A program made the position numbers and the translations under genes. Of a stretch of 64,000 nucleotides of DNA, positions 56,391 to 64,000 are shown piece by piece; the stretch's first letter is position 1; each line of letters opens with the position of its first letter. Location of the stretch: the NCBI RefSeq assembly GCF_019802045.1, contig NZ_JAHVHU010000017.1:1-64000 (forward strand), given 5' to 3'. Below the pieces are notes generated by a model. That model saw nothing but the letters and a program-made list of their open reading frames with translations. It was not told the DNA's origin and did no database searches. Source of the DNA: Membranihabitans marinus. Lineage in GTDB: Bacteria > Bacteroidota > Bacteroidia > Chitinophagales > Saprospiraceae.

Positions 56391-57179
56391 TTAAAAATCA
56401 AATTCTACATCTGGTTTCAGGGTTTTGAGAAAATCCTGTAAAAAAGAATACTCATAAACCTCCTCATCCATGATACTCCCGTTGTAGAGGATGACGTCCA
56501 GATCAATCTTCCGGGGGCCGTTTTTAGGCCCGGACCGGTCCCGTCCCATATCATTTTCCAACGACTTCAGAAGATGGCGGAGTTCTTCATACGGAAGTGG
56601 TGTCCGCAGCAGCACTGCACCATTTAAAAATTGGTCCTGATTCGTGATTTTTTGTGGTGCCGTATAGACAAAATCGGTTTGTTGGTCAATGCGACCCACT
56701 TCTGCCAATTTTTGAAGGGCAATTCTAGTGTTTTGCTCGGGGTCGATATTCGAACCCAGACCGACAACGACTTCATTGGGCCGGTCTTTGCCGTCGACTT
56801 CTACCCAGACATTGTCTGAAAACCGAAGGGCGTGGGGCTTTTCGATCCGGACTACAATATCACGTGTATAGGGATTAGACCGAATGATTTCAAGCAAATC
56901 CTCCGCTACCTTTTCCAGTAGATGAAATGATTGCCGGTCAATATGGTGAATAATTTTTTTAGTAATTACTTTATAATCCAGAACATCTTTTTCCAGATCT
57001 GTTTCAATGGCTTTGGCCGCATTGTACCGAAAGGAAAAATTGACAATCACATCCTGTAGTTTTTCGGTTTCCCACTTTTTAAAACCAATGTAAGCTCGCA
57101 GGCGTAGGTTCTCCACCTTTATTTTGACCAACTTCTGGTCTGGTCCTGGTGAATTGGTATCATAAATGTTCTCCTCCAT
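56391..57179 (-). CDS. Fusion of dihydroneopterin aldolase/epimerase (FolB/FolX) and HPPK (FolK)
   Basis: The first ~125 residues are a tunnelling-fold DHNA/FolX domain (LRLRAYIGFKKWETEKLQ, HLLEKVAEDLLEII, VRIEKPHALRFSDNV). Residues ~135-262 are HPPK (VVGLGSNIDPEQN, the signature GPRKIDLDVI, DQFLNGAVLL). The two make consecutive steps of folate synthesis, so a fusion is sensible. The ATG at 57179 is preferred over the TTG at 57182. It overlaps the SDR gene by about 20 bp. The N-domain could be aldolase or epimerase. Confidence 0.88.
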   Translation of the reverse strand: MEENIYDTNSPGPDQKLVKIKVENLRLRAYIGFKKWETEKLQDVIVNFSFRYNAAKAIETDLEKDVLDYKVITKKIIHHIDRQSFHLLEKVAEDLLEIIRSNPYTRDIVVRIEKPHALRFSDNVWVEVDGKDRPNEVVVGLGSNIDPEQNTRIALQKLAEVGRIDQQTDFVYTAPQKITNQDQFLNGAVLLRTPLPYEELRHLLKSLENDMGRDRSGPKNGPRKIDLDVILYNGSIMDEEVYEYSFLQDFLKTLKPDVEFDF

Positions 57180-57870
57180 CAATGTATAGTATTTGACCGG
57201 TAAGAAACGGATTTTTTACCAGATAACGAACTGCTTTTTGTATTTGACTGGGATCGCCGACGGATTGCAAGGGGATATCCTTGGCTTTATTTTCCAGATA
57301 GGAATGATCTTCACCCGCCGGCGGTAGGATCAATCCGGGCGAGATGCCATTCACCCGAAACTCAGGTCCACAGGAGACGGCAGCCATTTTTGTCAAATCC
57401 CGGAGGGCTTTTTTGGTAATCAGGTAATCCAGGTGGTCGGTTTTATGGTGCGCCACTTTGGTATCCAGAATATTAATAATATGTCCGGATTTATATCGGT
57501 TTACAAATGACTTGAGTAAGGAATACGGACTCCGAAAATTGATTTTATAATGCAGATCCAGAAGATCCTCGGATTCATTGTCAAACCCGGAAGGCTGGAA
57601 AATCGAAGCACTATTCACCAGTACTTCCACCCTGAAGTCCGGGTTAATCCGATCAAATAAGGTCGGGCCAGCATTGGCTTTGGACAGATCCAGCGACACC
57701 AGCTGGCATTGAACTCCTTTTTCTTCGATTTGTTTTTTGGTATCTTGAGCCTCCGCTTTAGATGACCCGTAATGGAGTACGATGTGATACCCCATATCGG
57801 CCAGACCGAGACAAATACTCCTGCCCAGGCGATGGGCACCCCCGGTGATTATGGCAGATTTAGGACTCAT
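57160..57870 (-). CDS. SDR oxidoreductase, FolM/pteridine-reductase-like
   Basis: This short-chain dehydrogenase has the nucleotide motif TGGAHRLG (9-16), whose Arg14 is typical of pterin reductases, and the catalytic Tyr148 and Lys152. The end FLTGQILYIDGGEHL is usual for the fold. It overlaps the folB-folK fusion gene, which supports dihydropterin or dihydrofolate reduction as its task. Without the context it would be only a general SDR. Confidence 0.8.
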   Translation of the reverse strand: MSPKSAIITGGAHRLGRSICLGLADMGYHIVLHYGSSKAEAQDTKKQIEEKGVQCQLVSLDLSKANAGPTLFDRINPDFRVEVLVNSASIFQPSGFDNESEDLLDLHYKINFRSPYSLLKSFVNRYKSGHIINILDTKVAHHKTDHLDYLITKKALRDLTKMAAVSCGPEFRVNGISPGLILPPAGEDHSYLENKAKDIPLQSVGDPSQIQKAVRYLVKNPFLTGQILYIDGGEHL

Positions 57871-58143
57871 GGTATTACTGTTACTTTATATGTTTTTGTT
57901 GTGCACGTGATTAGCGTGTTTTAACCCGGGAAATTATGTGGTTTGGCAAAAGGGGCTAATCCCAGCAGTGTATTGTTATTCCAAATCCATCTTCTCCCAC
58001 GAGTGGGTACGCCTATGATTCTACTACCCCAGATGCCAACACATCCTTTGCTTGTCCAAATACGAAGATAGGGAAAATGATGCAATGACAATGAAGACCT
58101 CAATGTCATTGTATCATTTCAAGTGCCGAGAGATTGAATTAGC

Positions 58144-58262
58144 CCGCACACGTCAAACGTCACCCAAAATTGGGCTAGGTATTATTTCCAATTTTGGAGT
58201 TTGAGCAATTTATGCACCGCTCATTCTGCATCCTAATAGTTTGATGTGCTGAATTTAGCGGG
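58144..58262. repeat. 119-bp two-hairpin dispersed repeat, copy 3
   Basis: It begins CCGC and ends GCGGG like copy 1 and shares CGTCAAACGTCACCCAAAAT with it. Stem 1 is 10 bp (58164-58173 with 58188-58197). Stem 2 is shortened to ATGCA/TGCAT (58212-58216 with 58227-58231). It ends just before the DUF3078 stop. The other ~270 bp of the gap to folM show no gene. Confidence 0.8.
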
Positions 58263-58269
58263 TTGCGGG

Positions 58270-59328
58270 TTAGAACACATAAATGTACTTCAGAAGCATT
58301 TGTTCTGTGATACTTACTCGTTTCCCGGTGATGACGTTACCGTCGGGGTCTCGTTTTATTCCTCCTACAGCATCACTGTCTGAGATCTGAACCAGTACAT
58401 CGTCGTCATAGAAAAGATTCACGAGAACGCTGAGTTGAAGTCCCTTGTATATTTTGAATGCAAATTCATTCACCCAGTCAATATCAATATTTTGCGGATT
58501 GTTCAGATAATTGGAATACATTCCCAGGCTGGTATTGTAGGATATTCGCTCCGGAACCAGGTTGCCTGAATACCCAATTTTGAGAAGCCCACCAATCTGA
58601 TTGTCGGTGTTTTCGAAGTCGGTCGGACTGTTCCATGGGTTACCGTGTATTCCAAGTGCTGCAATGTCGTCATCAGCTACAATCAGTCCTTTGTAAGAGA
58701 CCGGAGATAAGTAAATCGACCAGGTAGGCGTGGGTTTGTAATCAATACCCACCCCAAATATTACTGTGGCCGGGTTAAAGATTTTGGAAGCAAGACTTGT
58801 TTCCAACTCCTCGATATTTTTAAGATAATTACCCCCATCTACTTTACTGTTGTAGGTCGGTGTAAATTGGGAAAGAAAACTAAAATCAACCGCATAATTG
58901 AAATTGGACTCTTTGGATATGGCGTAGCCAAATTTCGAATTGATGCGAAGCTCGTCGATGCTTTTTTGGAAGGGTGTTTTCTCATCAGAATTTGCTCTGA
59001 TCACCCCCGATCCCAGTTTCTGGAGTGCCAGATTCAGTGAAAAGCTGTTGGACCAGTAATACCGGTCTTCGATGAGGTTGGCAAAATAGCTGATGGCGCC
59101 TCCAAAACCAAACCGATTTTCACCCGAACCAAGCTTGGGGTTCAGAAAAGCTAATTGTCCGATATCCATACCGATTCCTCCACCTTGAATCCAACCGGTG
59201 GTATCGGCTTTGATGGCAGAAGCTTTTTTGACGGCATCGAGTCTTTTGGCGTTGTTCGCCTGGGCTGAGGACACCGTTTGGAATGTGAAAAAAATAAACG
59301 TAGCAAGTAGGAGAGTTCTTAATTTCAT
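58270..59328 (-). CDS. DUF3078-family outer-membrane protein
   Basis: From the ATG at 59328 the protein has 352 residues. It starts with the signal peptide MKLRTLLLATFIFFTFQTVS (cut after SAQA), then W-x-GGGIGMDIGQLAFLNP, and ends in the aromatic LLKYIYVF expected of a barrel strand. DUF3078 proteins are predicted beta-barrels of unknown role, confined largely to Bacteroidota. The longer frame to 59430 adds an unlikely N-terminus. It is divergent from hpt. Confidence 0.85.
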   Translation of the reverse strand: MKLRTLLLATFIFFTFQTVSSAQANNAKRLDAVKKASAIKADTTGWIQGGGIGMDIGQLAFLNPKLGSGENRFGFGGAISYFANLIEDRYYWSNSFSLNLALQKLGSGVIRANSDEKTPFQKSIDELRINSKFGYAISKESNFNYAVDFSFLSQFTPTYNSKVDGGNYLKNIEELETSLASKIFNPATVIFGVGIDYKPTPTWSIYLSPVSYKGLIVADDDIAALGIHGNPWNSPTDFENTDNQIGGLLKIGYSGNLVPERISYNTSLGMYSNYLNNPQNIDIDWVNEFAFKIYKGLQLSVLVNLFYDDDVLVQISDSDAVGGIKRDPDGNVITGKRVSITEQMLLKYIYVF

Positions 59329-59434
59329 AGTGGAGATTTTAACAATCAATGCAAAAATAAATTTATAAGCAAATAATATGTTTGCTTGGTTATGTCGGTT
59401 GATAGTGGCATTTTGGGGCAAATGTATCATTTAA

Positions 59435-59983
59435 TTGTTCAAAATTTTGGATGCTAAACTTAAAATAAACGAGCACGAATTTGAATTGTTTATTGCTCAG
59501 GATAAGATTGAAGACCGTATTGCGGAGATGGCATGGCGGTTCAGTTCAGATCTAAAATCGGAAGTTGCCATGGTACCAGTGATGGCTGGGGCCTTTTATT
59601 TTGCTTCCCGTTTTTTGTCTCACATCGATAAACCATACCGGTTGTTTGGTGTACAAGCCTCGAGTTACAAAGGGGTCAATCAATCGGAGGAACTGGCCAT
59701 TTCATTTTTGAAAGACGATCGTTGGATTAAAGATGCCCATTTGGTTATTCTGGAAGACATCATCGATTCCGGACGAACGGCGCACGAATTGGAAAAATAT
59801 TTTTACTCCAAAGGAGCAGCCCGAGTGGAGGTGGTGGCTCTATTTTATAAACCGGAACAACAACGTTTTGAATGCAATCTTACCCACTATGGATTTGAAA
59901 TCGGCCCCGAATTTATTGTGGGATATGGATTGGACGTGGATGAAGAAGGGCGGTATTTGAAGGATGTATATAGGAAGCAGTAA
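59435..59983 (+). CDS. hpt: Hypoxanthine phosphoribosyltransferase
   Basis: It salvages hypoxanthine or guanine with PRPP. The PRPP loop VILEDIIDSGRT lies at 104-115, preceded by VMAGAFYFASRF and followed by a C-terminal FIVGYGLDVDEEGRYL. No ATG is available; a TTG at 59435 (or 59447) is the likely start, unusual for such a gene. The length of 182 is normal. Confidence 0.95.
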   Translation: MFKILDAKLKINEHEFELFIAQDKIEDRIAEMAWRFSSDLKSEVAMVPVMAGAFYFASRFLSHIDKPYRLFGVQASSYKGVNQSEELAISFLKDDRWIKDAHLVILEDIIDSGRTAHELEKYFYSKGAARVEVVALFYKPEQQRFECNLTHYGFEIGPEFIVGYGLDVDEEGRYLKDVYRKQ

Positions 59984-59984
59984 C

Positions 59985-60090
59985 GCTTTTGGTACGCTTC
60001 GCTATTGGTACGCTGCGCTATTGGGACGCTTCGCTTTTGGGACGCTGGTGCTTTGGTACGCTACGCTTTTGGGACGCTGGCGCTTTAGTT
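59985..60090. repeat. TTTGGTACGCTTCGCTA-type array behind hpt
   Basis: Directly after the hpt stop about seven variants of a 15- to 17-bp word (GGTACGCTTCGCTATT, GGGACGCTTCGCTTTT, GGTACGCTACGCTTTT) stand in tandem. The array is imperfect and carries no stop triplets, unlike most of the other gene-end arrays. The frame crossing it is not credible as a protein. The remaining gap to 60352 holds nothing else. Confidence 0.8.
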
Positions 60091-60352
60091 GTTGGTACGA
60101 TCAACGATTACTCATCCTATATGCGGATGGAAAGAGAGCTGCCATTTTGTTCTGGTGGCGATTAATAAGCCCTGAAGATCCGTGGGTAATTCAGCGATGG
60201 GTCCCAACCAAAGGTCGGGATCGTATATGAAAAGATGAATTATGAGCCCTGGAAGGGTGATGGGGTGGGGAGGGTGTCCTGGTTTCTAACCGGAAACCTT
60301 TTTATTCAAACTCCACAAACCACCGACTAAAAGTGCAGCGCCCGAACTCCTA

Positions 60353-60859
60353 CTAGCGCAGCGCGCTAAAATCCTTCCTATATACATAATCATCCATCAC
60401 ATAGTCACCGCCGATATCGATCACCTCAGATCGCCAACGTATAAAGCCACATTTTTCATAAAAATGTGTGGCTGCGTTTTTCTTATTGACGTTAAGAATT
60501 ATCGATTTATCGCCTGCATTTTGTGAAATATTTGTCAGGCTTTGAATGGTCTTTTTCCCCAAACCTTTTCCCTGGTGCTCCGGGAGGATGTAGATCTTGT
60601 GAAGCTTTGATATAGTGTTTTCGTAATGTAGTTCCAACGCCGCAATTCCGGCACCATCGTTAATGAGATAGAACAGAAAATCAGGTTGTTGGATTAACTT
60701 ACTCAATGTTTGCGTATTGTACATCATCTCCAGCATATAGGTGATTTGTTCGGAAGAGATCACATTTTTGTAGGCTGTAGCCCAGGTTTTGTAAGCGATC
60801 TCCTGGATGCGAGGAATGTCGTCCAGGGTGGCGGGGGTGAGTTTGAAGTTGGTAATCAT
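60353..60859 (-). CDS. GNAT-family N-acetyltransferase
   Basis: The 168-residue protein has the acetyl-CoA loop motif PEHQGKGLGKKTI near residue 95. Before it stands LHKIYILP; after it come VNKKNAATHFYEKCGFI (about 125-141) and a closing RKDF. It is a complete single-domain acetyltransferase whose substrate is unknown. It ends beside a short GCTGCGCTAGTAGGAGTTCG repeat. Confidence 0.9.
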   Translation of the reverse strand: MITNFKLTPATLDDIPRIQEIAYKTWATAYKNVISSEQITYMLEMMYNTQTLSKLIQQPDFLFYLINDGAGIAALELHYENTISKLHKIYILPEHQGKGLGKKTIQSLTNISQNAGDKSIILNVNKKNAATHFYEKCGFIRWRSEVIDIGGDYVMDDYVYRKDFSALR

Positions 60860-60922
60860 TCATATCATCTTTTACGAATTGTTATTAATTAGTAGATTGT
60901 CCAAAATAAATTCGCAAAAATA

Positions 60923-61444
60923 TTAACCCGCAGCCAGTTTTGCACTTTCTTTCCACAAATAATTTGGAATTGGTTCCTCTAAACTCCATTTTATAGACAT
61001 GGGCTTAGAGTCCTTATAATCGACAAAATCAACGGGTCCTAGAAACACATAGCCGTGCGTGAAGCCATCACTGTCACGTTTTGCTTCCCGCACAAATAAC
61101 AGGATGTTTTTATTGAAATCTTCCTGGTAGATGTAGGATTTTCCTTTTTCAGAGTCTGGAGAAGTTGAATTTTGAGACTGCCAATGAAATAGAGTTTCAT
61201 TGATGGCATAGTCATCATACATCGTGGTTGGAGAAAAATCTTCTTCACTTTTTAAAAGGTTTACAAACAGGGCTTCCGTGTTTAAATCTCTATTCAGAGC
61301 TACGCCTTCTCTGTTACTACTCTGTTTTTCGTATGTGGTATCAATTTTTTTATCAGCTACTACGAAATATTGCTTCCGATCGAGATGGGCCAGCCTTCTT
61401 CTGATCGAATTCGATATTAGACTTTCATATATACCTAATTCCAT
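60923..61444 (-). CDS. Solo DUF3427 protein, probably an internally deleted helicase
   Basis: Residues ~55-173 are a DUF3427 domain (TTMYDDYAINETLFHWQSQ, NILLFVREAKRDSDG, KPMSIKWSL), normally found at the C-terminus of large DEAD/DEAH helicases. The first ~40 residues (LGIYESLISNSIRRRLAHLD) look like the N-terminus of those same proteins. The phospholipase-D-like and helicase parts between them are missing. This looks like an in-frame internal deletion, or a natural stand-alone form. The helicase activity is certainly absent. Confidence 0.65.
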   Translation of the reverse strand: MELGIYESLISNSIRRRLAHLDRKQYFVVADKKIDTTYEKQSSNREGVALNRDLNTEALFVNLLKSEEDFSPTTMYDDYAINETLFHWQSQNSTSPDSEKGKSYIYQEDFNKNILLFVREAKRDSDGFTHGYVFLGPVDFVDYKDSKPMSIKWSLEEPIPNYLWKESAKLAAG

Positions 61445-61563
61445 ATTTTATGACTATGTAATTACGAATATATACTTTTTTAGTAAACCAATACCTTATC
61501 GTCCGCGTTTCGGGACACCCGGTTCCCACCACGCTCCGCGACCCCTGTCACACACCATTCTTG

Positions 61564-62835
61564 CTACCGCATCAAGGAAAATCCGGGTTTCACGGTAAAC
61601 ATGACATAAAACCAGTTGCTCGTAGCGTCTTTATTGCCACCTTTGAGGATCTCCATGGTTGAAGTGCCGAACATCTGTGAATAGCCTGCTTGAACGGATG
61701 CCATAGCGTTGATCTGGTGTGTGACCGACAGATCAAGCTCCGTGCCCAGGGATTTTGATAATTTCTTGGATGGACCGCCTGGATCTGGAATAGCCTGCTG
61801 ACTGCGGAAATGATGAATGTTAACACCCAGCTTCGTTTTTTCGAGCGGGAAGACTGTTTTTAAGTATAGGTCTATCAACCCGGTGCTATTCAGGTGGTTG
61901 CCCACGTAGAAGTAATCCATGTGGCCGTTGAACTTGTGGTTGGTCCCAAAAAACGGGGTGAATGCGCCTTGTTTTCCTGCTTTATCGGGGTCATTGCCAG
62001 AAAGCACTTCATAGCCAAGGGTCGGATTCCAGTATTTTCCTGCGCGGTAGGTAATATCCAGACCGTGCATCCAGGCACCGAGATTTCGTTCGTCAAATAC
62101 CGGTGCATCACCAAATTGAAGATATCCACGCAAGGTCACTTTCCATTTGTTTTTCTGGTAATTGAGGTGGGTTCCGGCGGTCTGATTGAACCGCGTTTTG
62201 GATGCGGTACTGTTGGATACCTGCAGACCCTGGTTTATGAAAAGCAGACTCATATCCAGCGTGGGAGATAGGCCTTGATGAAACCACAGGTATTGAAGGG
62301 TTTTGTAGTTCCCCGGAATGTCATAGTATGTGGACGTTAGCTGACTTTTCGGTTGGTTAAATGCCAGCCCGATATCCATGCGGGTCCTATTCTGCTGATA
62401 CTGGAGCAGAAAAGCATCGTGACTGCGTGCCTGCTGTGCCCATCCCACATTGCCAAACATCCGCTGGTCGTCATAAATGATTTCCTGTCGTCCCCCCTTG
62501 AGGTGCCAGCGATCGAGTGTGTCCAGTGCCATCCGAAACCAGGCTTCGTGTATCGAGGTGGCTTTGTCTTCATTGCTAACCAATTGAGGTTGATTTCCCC
62601 AGGTACGGACATCCTGGAGCATAATTCTGGATTGAATCCGTTTGTCTTGAAAGAGCAATCCGATCCGGGTGCGCTGGGTGGTGAAGAATCCAGGATCCTG
62701 GTTTTTATCTGCCAATGTTTTTAAGCCATGGGCGTATTCGGTTCGCGGACGAATCTCTGCGTCCAGGTGGAGTTGCTGGGCAACCAACCACGCTGGAAGC
62801 CCTAAGAAAACGAATAGGAAAGTGAGTGATTTCAT
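61564..62835 (-). CDS. Outer-membrane beta-barrel, alginate-export-like
   Basis: After a signal peptide (cut near VAQQ) the 423 residues show regular amphipathic strands with aromatic ends and the family opening RPRTEYAHG ... FFTTQRTRIGLLFQDKRI. It ends in FYVMFTVKPGFSLMR. This is the alginate_exp porin pattern, used for sugar or small-molecule passage in Gram-negative bacteria. No alginate genes are nearby, so the substrate is open. Confidence 0.8.
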   Translation of the reverse strand: MKSLTFLFVFLGLPAWLVAQQLHLDAEIRPRTEYAHGLKTLADKNQDPGFFTTQRTRIGLLFQDKRIQSRIMLQDVRTWGNQPQLVSNEDKATSIHEAWFRMALDTLDRWHLKGGRQEIIYDDQRMFGNVGWAQQARSHDAFLLQYQQNRTRMDIGLAFNQPKSQLTSTYYDIPGNYKTLQYLWFHQGLSPTLDMSLLFINQGLQVSNSTASKTRFNQTAGTHLNYQKNKWKVTLRGYLQFGDAPVFDERNLGAWMHGLDITYRAGKYWNPTLGYEVLSGNDPDKAGKQGAFTPFFGTNHKFNGHMDYFYVGNHLNSTGLIDLYLKTVFPLEKTKLGVNIHHFRSQQAIPDPGGPSKKLSKSLGTELDLSVTHQINAMASVQAGYSQMFGTSTMEILKGGNKDATSNWFYVMFTVKPGFSLMR

Positions 62836-62996
62836 AGTTCAATTTTATATTGTCAAAGGTACGATTATTTGCTTAGAGGACAAAAATGTCCGAATTAATA
62901 TTTTATGAATTGTAGTCTTTCGGTCCAAGAGTTCTTTTAACTTTGATCAATAAGCGGTAAAGCCCCCTGTGCTTATATGATTTTAAATAAAAAAAA

Positions 62997-63827
62997 GTGA
63001 TTAAGAATATATTCAGATTGTTTTTGTGTTCTCTGCTTGTGGTGTCGTGCGCCGATTCATCAGAGCGCGGCTCCGGTGATTTCAAAGGTGTTACTGCTCA
63101 TCGGGGTAACTCCGGTGAATTCCCGGAAAACACCATTCCGGCATTTGAAAGCGCCATTGAGCTTGGCGTAGATTGGGCGGAACTGGACATCCACCGCACC
63201 CGGGATGGTAAATTGGTGGTTATTCATGATATTAATACGGAGCGGGTCGGGGACAAATCCTTAGAAATTGCACGATCCACCTATGAGGAGCTCCTCGAGG
63301 TTGATGTTGCTACCCAATTCCGGAAAGAACACGGGTTGAATTACCAAGAATGTCCCCCGCAATCTCCGCCACTACTGGAAGATGTTCTAGCACTTTTTGT
63401 ACAACAGAAACGAACCAGAATATCCATACAACCTAAGGTTGACTGCGTTGCTCAGGCAATTCATATCATTGAAGAAATGGGGGCCAGACACATGGTGGGC
63501 TTTAACGATCGAAGTCTTCAATACATGTCAACCGTTAAGGAATTAGCAGGGGACATACCTGTATTCTGGGACCGTCCCGCTAAAACAGATATTGATGAAG
63601 ATATTCAGGTCGCGCTGGCGCATGGTTTCGAAACCATCGTTATCAGGCACAATGGTATTACACCTGAAAAAGTAGAAAAATTAAAAGCAAATGGGTTTGG
63701 AGTAGGCGCGTGGACCGTGAATGAAGAGGGGCGGATGGCTGATCTGTTGCACATGGGTGTGGAACGGATTTATACCGATCAGCCCCGGTTGCTTATCGAA
63801 TTGCAGCAAAAGTTAAAAGTGCAGTAG
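62997..63827 (+). CDS. Glycerophosphodiester phosphodiesterase, lipoprotein
   Basis: It hydrolyses glycerophosphodiesters to glycerol 3-phosphate. The active-site sets are AHRGNSGEFPENT (33-45), ELDIH and VIHD, with the WTVNEEGRM segment near the end. The GTG at 62997 gives a lipoprotein signal (LLVVSC, acylated Cys near 18). The insert NYQECPPQSPP is unusual before the helix PLLEDVLALF. No gene is visible in the 170 bp after it. Confidence 0.92.
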   Translation: MIKNIFRLFLCSLLVVSCADSSERGSGDFKGVTAHRGNSGEFPENTIPAFESAIELGVDWAELDIHRTRDGKLVVIHDINTERVGDKSLEIARSTYEELLEVDVATQFRKEHGLNYQECPPQSPPLLEDVLALFVQQKRTRISIQPKVDCVAQAIHIIEEMGARHMVGFNDRSLQYMSTVKELAGDIPVFWDRPAKTDIDEDIQVALAHGFETIVIRHNGITPEKVEKLKANGFGVGAWTVNEEGRMADLLHMGVERIYTDQPRLLIELQQKLKVQ

Positions 63828-64000
63828 GCAAATAATTAAATAACAAGGGAGTCTTGGATGAAGATATCATATCCGGCTTGCCAGGATGTGGGTACTGCCT
63901 TCAACGCCAATAATTGAACGGCACAATACGCATCAACTGGCAGATGTAATTAAAATTGTATTTAGTGAATAGGGGGGCGGGAAGGTTCAGTTCTATGCTG

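Noticed and set aside
59964-60230. 88-residue frame over the array behind hpt
   Set aside because: It overlaps the end of hpt and consists of the translated GGTACGCTTCGCTA repeats.

Overview
The window is a piece of a Bacteroidota chromosome, most like Saprospiria. This is an inference from content, not a database match. The evidence is: a type IX secretion (T9SS) sorting tail; DUF3078, DUF3575 and DUF4199 proteins; promoters of the Bacteroidota form TTTG-N19/20-TAnnTTTG; a miaB / sigma-54 activator / lptE / secG / groESL neighbourhood; and isoprenoid synthesis by the mevalonate route (class II HMG-CoA reductase with type 2 IPP isomerase). Most of the window is ordinary chromosome with housekeeping genes. 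The novelty lies mainly in the gaps and in one accessory stretch.

Layout. 0.3-7.4 kb, minus strand: miaB, sigma-54 activator, lptE, a Lys-rich TPR protein, secG, groES, groEL. 7.5-14.2 kb: aroE, proline dehydrogenase, a class V aminotransferase, a class I isoprenoid-synthase-fold protein, a Crp/Fnr regulator and two VOC proteins. 14.2-14.65 kb: three tandem copies of a ~145-bp repeat. 14.8-18.9 kb: prolyl oligopeptidase, an adhesin-like DUF2807 protein, a SemiSWEET-like protein and a DUF2568 protein. 18.9-23.4 kb: accessory region with ParDE, DinB, a decayed RelE-type toxin with its XRE antitoxin, an orphan lipoprotein, two broken copies of the DUF2568 gene and three copies of a multi-hairpin repeat. 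23.5-32.4 kb: a TPR histidine kinase / NarL-type regulator pair facing surface and secreted proteins, then a serine hydrolase. 32.6-34.9 kb: mevalonate genes. 35.2-39 kb: rplM-rpsI-rpsB-tsf-pyrH. 39.5-50 kb: ndh, an S9 peptidase, an esterase carrying a small insertion, glyS, DUF4199, a Cys-rich mini-protein and xylAB. 50.5-64 kb: tRNA-Leu, ftsK, polA, a pterin/folate pair (folM-like plus a folB-folK fusion), DUF3078, hpt, GNAT, a solo DUF3427 fragment, an outer-membrane barrel and a GDPD lipoprotein.

The most unusual signals are in non-coding DNA. (1) A 119-bp dispersed repeat family with two hairpins; one stem shows a compensatory base-pair change between copies. (2) A second hairpin family tied to duplicated and decaying DUF2568 genes. 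(3) Short degenerate arrays, different at each locus, that start within a few bases of many stop codons; several are rich in stop triplets in all frames. (4) A 12-bp-TIR mini-element inside the signal-peptide region of an esterase. (5) A toxin gene that has lost its start codon and is frameshifted at an A6 run, although its promoter/operator and antitoxin look intact. No CRISPR array, phage, integrase or complete transposase was seen.
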